Below the pieces are notes generated by a model, which was given only the letters and a program-made list of their open reading frames with translations, did no database searches and had not been told where the DNA came from. Shown here piece after piece: positions 7,656-16,495 of a stretch of 64,000 bases of DNA (positions within the stretch are counted from its first letter, which is position 1; each line of letters starts with the position of its first letter). The position numbers and the translations under genes are program-made. The DNA is from Allorhizobium paknamense (GTDB lineage: Bacteria > Pseudomonadota > Alphaproteobacteria > Rhizobiales > Rhizobiaceae), in contig NZ_JAUSWH010000011.1 of the NCBI RefSeq assembly GCF_030815125.1, forward strand, positions 1 through 64,000, read 5' to 3'.

Positions 7656-9919
7656 TCCTGCCAACCCGACCAGGCTTTGACCGGCGCCCGCCCCAGCCCA
7701 AGACCACCTTGATCCTGCACATTCTCTCTGCGGTGCTGCTGGTCACTTTCCTGCTGCTGTTCAAGGATGTCTCAGACCGCTTTCGCCTGCTCTATGACGA
7801 TGTCCGCGAAAATGCCGTGTGGTCGGCCTATCAGCTTGACCGTGAGGCCCGCACGGTCAATCACACGCTGGCGGATGTCAGGCGGTTGCAGAGCCCGGAT
7901 GCGCAGGCACTGTCCGGTCTTTCGCTGCGCTATGACATTCTCGTTTCGCGCAACAAGCTGATGCGGGAATCCCGCTTCGGCGATTACTTCCGCGATAACC
8001 GCTCCGTTGCCGACAGTCTGAACGCCATTGACCGGATCATTTCAGGGCTGCAACCGCGCTTCGACGCGATGGCCGCCGGCAAGCTCCCGTCCACCGCAGA
8101 TATCGCCTTCCTTTCGGACGAGTTGACCACGCTGTCTCAGAAGACCGAGGCGCTGCTGATCTACACCAATACCTATGTGGCCGATGAACGGTCCGGCATC
8201 CGCGCCACCATGATCGAGCTGGAGCGGACCTCGGCGATCATGCTGGCGCTGCTGCTCCTGTCGGTGATCTTCCTGGTGGTGACGCTCCGCCGCCAATTGC
8301 AGGCGGCGCGCATTGCCGGCCAGCGGCTGGAAGTGGTGACGCGGGAACTGTCTGATGCCTATGAGGCCGCCGATGCCGGAAACCGGGCGAAATCCCAGTT
8401 CATGGCGACCATGGGTCATGAAATCCGCACGCCGCTCAACGCCATTCTCGGCATGGCGGAGCTGCTGGAATATTCCGAACTGCCGCGCGACGCCATGGTC
8501 AGCGTCAAGACCATCCGCTCCTCCGGGGAAGCGCTGCTGGAGGTGATCAACGAGATCCTCGACTATTCCAAGATCGAGCACGGCAAGCTGGAACTGGAAG
8601 AGCGGGCCGTGGATATTTCCGGCCTGGTGGAAGGCACGGTCGCGATCATGCAGGGCCGGGCTGTCGACCAGGGCAATGAACTGGTGCTCGATATCCCGGT
8701 GTCGCTGGACGCGCTTTACGTCAGGACCGATCCGACGCGGCTGCGGCAGGTGCTGCTCAACCTTCTCAGTAATGCGGTGAAATTCACCCGCAACGGTTTC
8801 GTGACGCTGCGCCTCAGGGAATTTTACCGGGGCAGTGCGCTGATGCTGCGCTTCGAGGTGGAAGATACCGGCATTGGTATTGACGAGGCGGGGCTTGCCA
8901 AGTTGTTCAAGCCGTTTTCGCAGGTGGATGCCAGCATCAGCCGCAAATATGGCGGCACGGGTCTGGGGCTGACCATCTGCAAGCAGATCGTCGAAAAGCT
9001 GGGCGGCGAACTGGGCATGAGCAGCACGGTGGGCGTGGGCAGCATCTTCTGGTTCGAACTGCCGGTGATTGCCGCCGACAAGGGCGAGGTGCGCCAGAAG
9101 CGGTGCCGCAGCCTGCCGGACGAGGATTTCCCGCATCTGAAGATCCTGGTGGTCGAGGACAACAAGGTCAACCAGCAGGTGGCAAGCCGCTTCCTGGAAA
9201 AGCTGGGCCAGGACGTGGTGCTGGCCAATGACGGTTCTGAGGCGGTGGCGATGACCGAGGAGCAGGCCTTCGATCTGATCCTGATGGATATGCAGATGCC
9301 GATCATGGACGGCATCGAGGCAACGCGGGAAATCATCGCAAGAGGCGGCCCCTCGGCGCTGACGCCGATCGTTGCCATGACGGCGAATGCCTCCGATGAC
9401 GACCGCCGCCGCTGCCGTGCCGCCGGCATGGTGGGCTTTGAGAGCAAGCCGGTCACGATGGACCGCCTGCGCGACGTGATCCTGGCGTTTGCGCCAGCGG
9501 AACCGGCAGCGGGCGATGAACCCCATACGGGGCAAGAGGATATTTTCGACATGAGTATGGCCGGTCGCGGGGCAAAGCCTCTGACGCTTGAGGATCACCT
9601 GAATGAATTGAACGGGCTGGACAGCGCCCGTTACGAGGAACTGGTCGAGGCGCTGGGCGAGGATGTCTATCAGGAGCTGATCGAATCCTTCTTCAACGAT
9701 GCCGACATGCTGATCGGCGAGCTGAACAGGGCGCTTGCCCGTGGCAATCCCCAGGAAATCGACCGGGTGCTGCACACCATCAAGGGGGCGGCGATCAATG
9801 TCGGCTTGAGCGATATTGCAGGCCAGGCGCATGCCCTGCGCGCAAGCCAGCCGACGGTCACCGATATCCATCGCCTGCACCGGCAGATCGAGGAGATGAA
9901 AATGAAACTCGTTGCCTGA
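7652..9919 (+). CDS. Hybrid sensor histidine kinase with receiver and HPt domains
   Basis: A 755-residue membrane kinase. Transmembrane segments at about 18-37 and 193-211 enclose a roughly 155-residue periplasmic helical sensor region. The HisKA box MGHEIRTPLN carries His256, and HATPase motifs follow (LLNLLSNAVKFT, DTGIGI, GGTGLGLTI). A receiver has phospho-acceptor Asp546 in LILMDMQMP. A C-terminal HPt domain carries His708 in LHTIKGAA. All four phosphorelay residues are present, so it can run a full His-Asp-His relay to a separate regulator. The GTG start overlaps the TGA of the secreted SUOX-fold gene, which suggests that protein serves the periplasmic sensor. Likely partners are the receivers at 6761 and 10085. 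Confidence 0.92.
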   Translation: MILPTRPGFDRRPPQPKTTLILHILSAVLLVTFLLLFKDVSDRFRLLYDDVRENAVWSAYQLDREARTVNHTLADVRRLQSPDAQALSGLSLRYDILVSRNKLMRESRFGDYFRDNRSVADSLNAIDRIISGLQPRFDAMAAGKLPSTADIAFLSDELTTLSQKTEALLIYTNTYVADERSGIRATMIELERTSAIMLALLLLSVIFLVVTLRRQLQAARIAGQRLEVVTRELSDAYEAADAGNRAKSQFMATMGHEIRTPLNAILGMAELLEYSELPRDAMVSVKTIRSSGEALLEVINEILDYSKIEHGKLELEERAVDISGLVEGTVAIMQGRAVDQGNELVLDIPVSLDALYVRTDPTRLRQVLLNLLSNAVKFTRNGFVTLRLREFYRGSALMLRFEVEDTGIGIDEAGLAKLFKPFSQVDASISRKYGGTGLGLTICKQIVEKLGGELGMSSTVGVGSIFWFELPVIAADKGEVRQKRCRSLPDEDFPHLKILVVEDNKVNQQVASRFLEKLGQDVVLANDGSEAVAMTEEQAFDLILMDMQMPIMDGIEATREIIARGGPSALTPIVAMTANASDDDRRRCRAAGMVGFESKPVTMDRLRDVILAFAPAEPAAGDEPHTGQEDIFDMSMAGRGAKPLTLEDHLNELNGLDSARYEELVEALGEDVYQELIESFFNDADMLIGELNRALARGNPQEIDRVLHTIKGAAINVGLSDIAGQAHALRASQPTVTDIHRLHRQIEEMKMKLVA

Positions 9920-10084
9920 ACCGGCTGGTCCGGCAAGGGCGGTGGCGCTCTGCAAGGCCGGGTGACAAGCAAGACCCGGAATATCTTCGGGCAGATCGGT
10001 GAATGTATCTGGGATAGTTTATTATGATGCGCTTGATGGTAAGGTTTTCGACTTTGCGCGGGCGCGATTGCAACGGAGGTTGCC

Positions 10085-11179
10085 ATGCGTATTCTGATCG
10101 TTGATGATAACAATACAAATTTGAAGCTTTTGACGCGGCTGGTGAAAAAGATCGACCGTTGCGAGCCCGTGGCCTTTTCATCGCCGGATGAAGTGCTTTC
10201 GGCCCTGCCGGATCTCGATTTCGATGTGGCGATCATCGATTACCAGATGCCGGTCTATAATGGCGTCGAGCTTTACACCGAGATCGTCCGCTTCGAAAAA
10301 TACGCGGACGTGCCGGTTGTGTTCATCACGGCAGACAAGGACATGACGACCCGCATGGCGGCGCTCAATGCCGGGGCCATCGATTTTCTGACCAAGCCGG
10401 TCAATCCGGTCGAATTCCATGCCCGCATCCAGAACATCGTCAGCCTTGCCGAGGCGCGGCGGCAATTGGCCGATCAGGCTGAATGGCTACGGCGCGAGGT
10501 CGAAAAGGCCGTGTCGGAACTGCGGCTGCGCGAACAGGAAATCATCGAGCGGCTGACGCTGGCCGCAGGCTACAAGGATCCTGAAACCTCCCGGCATACG
10601 CTGCGTGTGGCCGCCTATTCGGAGGCCATTGCCCGTGAACTTGGTCTGCCGGATCAGGTCTGCATCGATCTCAAGCTTGCAGCGCCCATGCATGACATTG
10701 GCAAGGTCGCCATGCCGGATACGGTGATGCTGAAACAGGGCAAGCTCACCGAATCCGAATATCGGGAAATGCAATCGCATGCGCAGATCGGCAGCGAGAT
10801 CCTGGCGAAATCCCATTCCTCGCTGCTGCAGCTGGCCTCCGAAATCGCGGTGAGCCATCATGAGCGCTGGGATGGACAGGGCTACCCGAACCGGCTGGCA
10901 GGCGATGCCATTCCGCTGTCGGGCCGCATTGTCTGCATTGCCGACAATTTCGACGCCCTGACCACCGAACGGCCCTATAAGCCCGCCTGGTCCTATGAAC
11001 GGACGGTGGAGCATATCCTCGGCCGCTCCGGCACCCAGTTCGACCCCGCCTGCGTCGAGGCCTTTGAAAGGGCGCTGCCGGTGATCCGGGAGATCATGGA
11101 GGCAGACCGGCGTGAACAGGCCGAACTGGCCGCCCAGAAGGCGGCGCTGGAGCCGGGACGGCGGCTGGCGGCGGGATAA
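10085..11179 (+). CDS. Response regulator with HD-GYP c-di-GMP phosphodiesterase domain
   Basis: A 364-residue RpfG-type regulator. The N-terminal receiver has IVDDNN and phospho-acceptor Asp52 in VAIIDYQMP. A coiled linker (about 125-155) leads to an HD-GYP domain with the metal-binding HDIGK (His203-Asp204), HHERWDG (His258, His259) and the GYP triplet in GQGYP. All landmark residues are present, so it is probably an active cyclic di-GMP hydrolase. CGGAGG precedes the ATG. It lies 165 bp after the hybrid kinase and is its most likely output. A five-copy repeat array follows, separating it from pyrC. Confidence 0.92.
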   Translation: MRILIVDDNNTNLKLLTRLVKKIDRCEPVAFSSPDEVLSALPDLDFDVAIIDYQMPVYNGVELYTEIVRFEKYADVPVVFITADKDMTTRMAALNAGAIDFLTKPVNPVEFHARIQNIVSLAEARRQLADQAEWLRREVEKAVSELRLREQEIIERLTLAAGYKDPETSRHTLRVAAYSEAIARELGLPDQVCIDLKLAAPMHDIGKVAMPDTVMLKQGKLTESEYREMQSHAQIGSEILAKSHSSLLQLASEIAVSHHERWDGQGYPNRLAGDAIPLSGRIVCIADNFDALTTERPYKPAWSYERTVEHILGRSGTQFDPACVEAFERALPVIREIMEADRREQAELAAQKAALEPGRRLAAG

Positions 11180-11186
11180 CTCCTGA

Positions 11187-11627
11187 AGCATTTCCTGACG
11201 GAAAACCGGGGCCCACTTTTCCTGGAAATGCTTCCATTCTTTGTTTTACGCATTTCCTGACGGAAAACCGGGGCCCACTTTTCCTGGAAATGCGTTAAGC
11301 AGCAAACAAAGCTCTTGTCTCCCGGGCGAAACATGGTATCGACGGCGGGATCGGGATGCGCTTCAAGCATCCGGCTTGCTGCCACGCCTGGTCATCCTGT
11401 TTTCGCAGGTTCAGCGGCAGTTTTTAGGCCAAAGCATTTTCAGGAAAAGTACCCTCACGGTTTTTCGCCTGAAATGCAGGAGCAAAGAGCATGGCGCCGC
11501 CTGCTAAACTTCTGTTTTGACGCATTTCTGGACGGAAAACCGGGACCCGCTTTTCCTGGAAATGCAGCAACTTTTTGCTTCACGCATTTCCAGACGGAAA
11601 ACCGGTTCCCGCTTTTCCTGGAAATGC
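11187..11627. repeat. Array of five family A palindromes (RIME-like)
   Basis: Five copies of a 44-45 bp imperfect palindrome at 11187-11231, 11250-11293, 11434-11477 (reversed), 11522-11565 and 11584-11627. Consensus ends are GCATTTCC and GGAAATGC, with an ACGGAAAACCGG core and CACTTTTCC. Copies 1/2 and 4/5 are near-identical pairs about 20 bp apart, joined by a short spacer containing TTTGTTTTACGC. The array fills nearly all of the 470-bp gap between the HD-GYP gene and pyrC. No gene is recognisable in it. Confidence 0.88.
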
Positions 11628-11648
11628 TCTGGCATGATTGGAGGCCCC

Positions 11649-12686
11649 ATGCGCTCGTTGACCATCCGCCGCCCTGATGACTGGCACCTGCATTTGCGAG
11701 ACGGATTGATGCTTCGAGGCGTGATCGGCGATAGCAGCCGCCACTTTGCCCGCGCCATCATCATGCCCAATCTCGTGCCGCCGGTGGTGACCACGGCTGA
11801 CGCCGAGGATTATCGTAGCCGCATTCTCGATGCCCTGCCGCAAGGCCATCGCTTCGAGCCGCTGATGACGCTCTATCTCACGGAACAGACCGATCCGGAC
11901 GATGTGGAGCGCGGCAAGGAGAGCGGGCTGATCCATGCCGTCAAGCTTTACCCGGCGGGGGCCACCACCAATTCCCATGGTGGCGTGCGCGACATCGACA
12001 AGGCCATGCCGGTGCTGGAGCGCATGGCGAAGATCGGTCTCAATCTCTGCGTTCATGGCGAGGTGACGACGCCGGAGGTCGATATTTTCGACCGCGAGGC
12101 CGTGTTCATCGACACCGTGCTGGATCCCCTGCGCCGCCGTCTGCCGGAGTTGAAGATCACCATGGAGCATGTGACGACCAGCGACGGCATCGACTATATC
12201 CGCGCTGCGGACAAGAATCTCGCCGGATCGCTGACCACCCATCACCTGATCATCAACCGTAACGCCATTCTGGTCGGCGGCATCAAACCGCATTATTACT
12301 GCCTGCCGGTGGCAAAGCGCGAGAGCCATCGTCTGGCGCTCAGGGCCGCCGCCGTATCCGGCGACAGCCGCTTCTTCCTCGGCACCGATTCGGCTCCTCA
12401 TGTCGATCCGTTGAAGGAATGCGCCTGCGGCTGCGCGGGTATCTACACCTCGATCAACACGATGAGCTGCCTTGCCCATGTCTTTGAGGAGGAAGGCGCG
12501 CTGGACAAGCTCGAGGCCTTCGCCTCGCTCAACGGTCCCGCATGGTACGGGCTTCAGCCGAATGACGAGACCATCACCCTGACAAAGCGCGAGGAGCCGG
12601 TGGCCTACCCGGAAAAGATCGATACCGGTGCCGGACCGGTGACGGTGTTCGATCCGATGTTCCCGCTGCATTGGGCAGTCGAATAA
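11649..12686 (+). CDS. pyrC: Dihydroorotase
   Basis: A 345-residue class II (E. coli-type) dihydroorotase that interconverts N-carbamoyl-aspartate and dihydroorotate in pyrimidine synthesis. The metal-binding DWHLHLRDG motif is at residues 9-17, the carboxylated lysine lies in AVKLYPAG (about residue 100), and later metal ligands are in [14 protein letters not shown] and the catalytic Asp in LGTDSAPH. The ATG at 11649 has TGGAGG five bases upstream; the upstream reading frame is only repeat sequence. pyrE follows after a family D element, so the two pathway genes are adjacent but separated by a structured repeat. Confidence 0.96.
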   Translation: MRSLTIRRPDDWHLHLRDGLMLRGVIGDSSRHFARAIIMPNLVPPVVTTADAEDYRSRILDALPQGHRFEPLMTLYLTEQTDPDDVERGKESGLIHAVKLYPAGATTNSHGGVRDIDKAMPVLERMAKIGLNLCVHGEVTTPEVDIFDREAVFIDTVLDPLRRRLPELKITMEHVTTSDGIDYIRAADKNLAGSLTTHHLIINRNAILVGGIKPHYYCLPVAKRESHRLALRAAAVSGDSRFFLGTDSAPHVDPLKECACGCAGIYTSINTMSCLAHVFEEEGALDKLEAFASLNGPAWYGLQPNDETITLTKREEPVAYPEKIDTGAGPVTVFDPMFPLHWAVE

Positions 12687-12811
12687 TACCAAGGCTCGAA
12701 GATGCTAACGCATCCTGGCCTTGAAAGGATTTCGAATATCTCAACTGCGTCAGATGCTTGAGATATTCGAAAAGGGAATACGAAGTGTCATCTTCAATGA
12801 CACTTCGTATA
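12687..12811 (+). repeat. Palindromic repeat, family D copy 2
   Basis: A 125-bp element closely matching 6219-6342, starting TACCAAGGCTCGAAGATGC directly after the pyrC stop codon. The terminal hairpin here is ACGAAGTGTCATC / AATGACACTTCGT with TTC between: different bases from copy 1 but still paired. It ends 24 bp before the pyrE start, so it would lie in a pyrC-pyrE transcript. Confidence 0.85.
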
Positions 12812-12834
12812 AGACCATACAAAGGAGAAAGCCG

Positions 12835-13524
12835 ATGTCCGCCATGTCCTTCACCGATCCTGCCGTCATGGCGGACCTGCTGGCCAAGATGCTTTGGGAA
12901 ATCAAGGCGGTGCATTTCAATGCCGCTGAACCTTACAAGCTGTCCTCCGGCATGCGCAGCCCGGTCTATATCGATTGCCGCAAGCTTTTGTCCTATCCGC
13001 GCGTGCGCAGCGCCGTGATGGATTTCGCGGTGGCGACGCTGCTTTCCAATGCCGGTTTCGAGCAGTTCGATTGCATCGCAGGCGGCGAGACGGCAGGCAT
13101 TCCCTTTGCCGCCCTTTTGGCCGACCGGCTGGGCCTGCCGATGATCTATGTGCGCAAACAGCCCAAGGGCCATGGCCGCAATGCCCAGATAGAGGGCCAT
13201 ATGCCGGAAGGTGCGCGCGTGCTGGTGATCGAGGACCTGACCACGGCAGGCGGCAGCATGTTCACCTTCATCGATGCCGTACGCGCCGCAGGCGGCGTTG
13301 TGGATCACGGCATTGCGCTGTTCTTCTACGGCATTTTCCCCGAAGCCCATGAGCGTTTCGACAAGGGCGGCGTCAAGCTGCATTATATCGCCACCTGGCG
13401 CAATGTTCTGGCCGTTGCCCGTCAGCAGAAGCTGTTTGACGACAAGACGCTGGCCGAGGTGGAAGCCTTCCTCGATGCACCGCTCGCCTGGTCGGGCCGC
13501 AATGGCGGCGTGAGCGCGCTTTGA
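12835..13524 (+). CDS. pyrE: Orotate phosphoribosyltransferase
   Basis: A 229-residue type I phosphoribosyltransferase converting orotate and PRPP to OMP. The PRPP-binding signature [13 protein letters not shown] is at about residue 123. The catalytic loop is represented by [15 protein letters not shown], and [10 protein letters not shown] lies before it. I chose the ATG at 12835 because AAAGGAGAAAG lies just upstream; the frame further upstream is the family D repeat. It is next to pyrC, giving steps three and five of pyrimidine synthesis together. Fructokinase follows after about 190 bp. Confidence 0.96.
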   Translation: MSAMSFTDPAVMADLLAKMLWEIKAVHFNAAEPYKLSSGMRSPVYIDCRKLLSYPRVRSAVMDFAVATLLSNAGFEQFDCIAGGETAGIPFAALLADRLGLPMIYVRKQPKGHGRNAQIEGHMPEGARVLVIEDLTTAGGSMFTFIDAVRAAGGVVDHGIALFFYGIFPEAHERFDKGGVKLHYIATWRNVLAVARQQKLFDDKTLAEVEAFLDAPLAWSGRNGGVSAL

Positions 13525-13599
13525 TGTGATGCCAATGCCCTGGGTATTTGCTCAGGATATTGGCAGATGCGTGAGAATAATTTAAATCGATTAGGATAA

Positions 13600-13643
13600 G
13601 CAATCCCAGTGAAGGTGGTATCCGGTTTCGCGTCCGGGATTGC
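13600..13643 (-). repeat. Divergent family A palindrome with changed stem
   Basis: A 44-bp unit of exactly the family A length in reverse orientation. The outer arms are GCAATCCC and GGGATTGC instead of GCATTTCC and GGAAATGC. Several bases changed on both arms so that pairing is kept. The core GGTATCCGGTTT resembles the usual GGNANCCGGTTT. It lies in the pyrE-frk gap. Confidence 0.65.
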
Positions 13644-13711
13644 GTGAAGCAAAAAATAGAAGGCACGTCCCGTGGACGGGGCTGCTTTCTGTGACCCGAG
13701 AGGAGGTAGAG

Positions 13712-14638
13712 ATGATCCTGTGTTGTGGCGAAGCCCTGATCGACATGTTGCCGCGCGAAACCACGCTGGGTGAACCGGGATTTGCGCCCTATGCTGGCGG
13801 CGCGGTGTTCAACACCGCCATTGCGCTGGGCCGTCTGGGCGTGCCGTCTGCCTTCTTCACCGGCCTTTCTGATGACATGATGGGCGATATCCTGCGCGAG
13901 ACCCTGCGCAAGAGCCATGTGGATTTCAGCTATTGCGCCACGCTGTCGCGTCCCACCACCATCGCCTTCGTCAAGCTGGTCGACGGTCACGCATCTTACG
14001 CCTTTTACGATGAAAACACCGCTGGCCGGATGATCACCGAGGCCGATCTGCCTGCTCTCGGTGCCGATTGCGAGGCGCTGCATTTCGGCGCTATCAGCCT
14101 GATCCCCGAGCCTTGCGGCTCCACCTACGAAGCCTTGATGGCACGGGAAGCCAGGACGCGGGTGATTTCGCTCGATCCGAATATCCGCCCCGGTTTCATC
14201 AAGGACAAGGCCGCCCATCTCGCCCGCATTCGCCGCATGGCCGCCATGTCTGACATCATCAAGTTTTCCGACGAGGATCTCGCCTGGTTCGGGCTGGAGG
14301 GCGATGAAGACACCCTCGCCCGCCACTGGCTGCATCATGGCGCAAAACTGGTGATCGTCACCCGGGGTGCCGATGGCGCTGTCGGCTATACGGCGTCTCA
14401 CAAGGTGGAAGTCCCGAGCGAAAAGGTGACTGTGGTCGATACGGTCGGCGCTGGCGATACCTTCGATGCGGGCGTTCTGGCATCGCTGAAGATGCAGAAC
14501 CTGCTCACCAAGCAGCAGGTGGCGAGCCTGACCGAAGAGCAGATTGCCACGGCTCTGGCGCTCGGCGCAAAGGCGGCAGCCGTCACCGTGTCACGAGCTG
14601 GGGCCAATCCGCCCTTTGCCCATGAAATCGGGCTTTGA
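13712..14638 (+). CDS. Fructokinase / PfkB-family carbohydrate kinase
   Basis: A 308-residue PfkB (ribokinase) family sugar kinase, most like fructokinases. It starts MILCCGEALIDMLP. The substrate region AGGAVFNTAIALGRLG is near residue 30, and the PfkB signature 2 with anion hole and catalytic Asp is DTVGAGDTFDAG at about residue 245. AGGAGG is six bases before the ATG at 13712. Fructose phosphorylation would feed fructose-6-phosphate to Pgi, encoded further along this window. The specific sugar is inferred from family. A perfect hairpin terminator follows. Confidence 0.88.
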   Translation: MILCCGEALIDMLPRETTLGEPGFAPYAGGAVFNTAIALGRLGVPSAFFTGLSDDMMGDILRETLRKSHVDFSYCATLSRPTTIAFVKLVDGHASYAFYDENTAGRMITEADLPALGADCEALHFGAISLIPEPCGSTYEALMAREARTRVISLDPNIRPGFIKDKAAHLARIRRMAAMSDIIKFSDEDLAWFGLEGDEDTLARHWLHHGAKLVIVTRGADGAVGYTASHKVEVPSEKVTVVDTVGAGDTFDAGVLASLKMQNLLTKQQVASLTEEQIATALALGAKAAAVTVSRAGANPPFAHEIGL

Positions 14639-14645
14639 ATTTTGT

Positions 14646-14670
14646 AAGGGAAGTTGATGAAACTTCCCTT
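14646..14670. terminator. Bidirectional terminator between fructokinase and SDR genes
   Basis: A perfect 10-bp stem AAGGGAAGTT / AACTTCCCTT with loop GATGA lies between two convergent genes, eight bases after the kinase stop and 13 bases from the SDR stop. T-rich sequence on both flanks suits use from either side. Confidence 0.8.
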
Positions 14671-14682
14671 CATTCAATTCTT

Positions 14683-15423
14683 CTATACCACGCCACCATT
14701 GGCGTGAATGGTCTGGCCATTGATCCAGCCGCCTTCCGGGCCGGTGATAAAGGCAATGACGGCGGCGATTTCTTCGGGTGAGCCGATCCGGTTGAGCGGC
14801 GCAAGCCGGGCAAAGGCGGCAATCGCCTCCGCGGATTTGCCGTTGAGAAAGAGATCCGTGCCGGTCGCGCCGGGGGCGACCGCGTTGACGGTGATGTCAC
14901 GCCCGCGCAGTTCCTTGGCGAGACTGGCCGTCATGGCTTCAATGCCCACCTTGGTGGCGGCATAGATGCCGTAGTTTTCGGCGCGAAGGGCCGCCACCGA
15001 GCTTGAAACGCTGACGATCCGCCCGCCTTTGCGCATGCGTTGCGATGCCTCCCGCAACCCATGGAAAGTGCCTCTGAGATTGACGGCGATCTGCCGGTCG
15101 AACTCCATGTCGTCAATCTCGGCAATCGGCTTGCGCACCATGATCCCGGCATTGTTGACCAGCACATCGACACCGCCGCACAGGCTTTCGGCCCTGTCGA
15201 ACAGCGCCGGAAACAAGCCGGGGTCGGCAACATCGCCAGCAACGGCAAGGCCGTTCCCGCCCGCGGCGGTCATCTCCGCGACGACCCCCTGAAGCTCTGC
15301 TCCATCTTCGAGATCGGCGGCCAATACGGTGAAGCCCTCTTTGGCAAGACGTAACGCCGTGGCAGCGCCTATGCCGCGTGCAGCTCCGGTGATGATCGCC
15401 AGCCGTGTTTCAACCCTGCTCAA
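14683..15423 (-). CDS. SDR family oxidoreductase
   Basis: A 246-residue classical short-chain dehydrogenase. The Rossmann motif TGAARGIGAA is near residue 12, NNAG at about 90, the catalytic Ser in VSVSSSVAA and Tyr-Lys in YAATK (about 153-157). The C-terminal GQTIHANGGVV is typical of FabG-like SDRs. The start is an unusual TTG at 15423, with AGGAG eight bases upstream; no ATG or GTG gives the complete Rossmann strand. This TTG overlaps the TGA of a truncated ABC-ATPase remnant, so the gene was probably once the next member of a transporter operon. Substrate unknown. Confidence 0.88.
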   Translation of the reverse strand: MSRVETRLAIITGAARGIGAATALRLAKEGFTVLAADLEDGAELQGVVAEMTAAGGNGLAVAGDVADPGLFPALFDRAESLCGGVDVLVNNAGIMVRKPIAEIDDMEFDRQIAVNLRGTFHGLREASQRMRKGGRIVSVSSSVAALRAENYGIYAATKVGIEAMTASLAKELRGRDITVNAVAPGATGTDLFLNGKSAEAIAAFARLAPLNRIGSPEEIAAVIAFITGPEGGWINGQTIHANGGVV

Positions 15424-15540
15424 ATCCCATGCTCCTGATCGAGGGTGAACATGTCTTTATATGCATCATAGCCGAAAAGCTTGCCATAACGACCCCGGGA
15501 AGTGAGGGGCTTCAGCGTGTCTTCCGCATGATTTTCGGAT
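15420..15540 (-). pseudogene. Remnant of the C-terminus of an ABC-transporter ATPase
   Basis: On the minus strand 39 codons read SENHAEDTLKPLTSRGRYGK and then LFGYDAYKDMFTLDQ before a TGA. This matches the last 35 residues of the intact ATPase at 16721-18022 (SENYAEDTLKTVISWGRYAE, then LFAYDEHTEMFSLE) with many amino-acid differences, so it is a paralogue and not a recent copy. Everything upstream of the SENHAED block is missing; the similarity stops exactly where a family C repeat begins. There is no start codon. Confidence 0.75.
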
Positions 15541-15591
15541 TGAAGCATTCACTTGCCGGTCCTCATCTCACTCCGGTCGGATTATGCTCTA
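15541..15591 (-). repeat. Degenerate family C palindrome bordering the ATPase remnant
   Basis: Read on the minus strand it starts AGAGCATAATCCGACCGGAG and ends GAATGCTTCA, matching 30852-30905 with several changes. Its end abuts the truncation point of the ATPase remnant. The rest of the 380-bp gap up to the LysE gene (15592-15803) holds nothing I recognise. Confidence 0.65.
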
Positions 15592-15803
15592 GCCGCTCAC
15601 TAGTTTTTTGAAACCGAGAAGATGCGGTGATAAAACTTTTGGTTGAAGCGACTTTCGGTGCGGTTTACCTTGCGGAAAATATGTTTTGACGCATTTTGCA
15701 AAACTCTGGTTTTGGGATCTGGAGCATGTCCGGTGAAACCCGTGTTTACCGGAGACTCGAGCGGTCCAGCCTCATCGATAAGGGGCAAACAAGAGGGATG
15801 ATC

Positions 15804-16436
15804 ATGCCGGACATAACCAGTCTGCTTGCTTTTGCACTCATTGCGCTCGGCATGGTGCTCACCCCCGGCCCGAACATGGTCTATCTGGTTTCCCGATCGA
15901 TCTGCCAGGGTCGCGCTGCGGGGTTGATCTCGCTCGGAGGCGTTGCCCTCGGCTTTGTGTTCTACATGCTTTGCGCCGCGTTCGGGATCACGGCGATTGT
16001 CATGGCCGTTCCCTATGCCTATGACGCGCTGCGCTTCGGCGGTGCGCTTTATCTGCTCTATCTGGCATGGCAGGCCGTGAAGCCGGGTGGCAGGTCACCT
16101 TTCCAGGTGAGAGATTTGCCGGAAGACAGTCCCCGAAAACTTTTTCTCATGGGATTTCTCACCAATCTGCTCAATCCGAAGATCGCAGTGATGTATCTCT
16201 CGCTCCTGCCGCAGTTTATCAGCCCGGAGCAGGGTAGCGTTCTCGTTCAATCCCTGACCCTCGGCTTCACCCAGATCGTCATCAGCGTCAGCGTCAATGC
16301 CATGATCGCCCTTGCTGCTGGAACCATCGCAGGCTTCCTTGCCAGCCGTCCGACATGGCTCGTTGTGCAGAGATGGTTGATGGGAACAGTGCTGGCCGGT
16401 CTTGCCGTCCGCATGGCAATGGAAGCCCGCCGGTAG
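15804..16436 (+). CDS. LysE/RhtB family amino-acid exporter
   Basis: A 210-residue inner-membrane exporter of the LysE/RhtB family with about six transmembrane helices. The family N-terminal block LTPGPNMVYLVSRSI is at about residue 20 and the mid-protein FLTNLLNPKIAVMYLSLLPQF at about 115. I chose the second of two close ATGs (15804), which leaves six bases after AGAGGG. Family members export amino acids such as lysine, threonine or homoserine lactone; the substrate cannot be assigned here. It stands alone between repeats. Confidence 0.88.
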   Translation: MPDITSLLAFALIALGMVLTPGPNMVYLVSRSICQGRAAGLISLGGVALGFVFYMLCAAFGITAIVMAVPYAYDALRFGGALYLLYLAWQAVKPGGRSPFQVRDLPEDSPRKLFLMGFLTNLLNPKIAVMYLSLLPQFISPEQGSVLVQSLTLGFTQIVISVSVNAMIALAAGTIAGFLASRPTWLVVQRWLMGTVLAGLAVRMAMEARR

Positions 16437-16495
16437 GGCAGATTACATCCAGGTTACGGAAATTCCCAATCGAACAGAAAAACCGGAAACGTTTG

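Noticed and set aside
8042..9955. A 637-codon minus-strand frame
   Set aside because: It is antisense to the hybrid histidine kinase, which has all its motifs. The His/Gln/Arg-rich product has no family features.
11187..11627. Possible CRISPR array
   Set aside because: Units are palindromic over their full length, differ in orientation, have irregular spacers and no cas genes are nearby.
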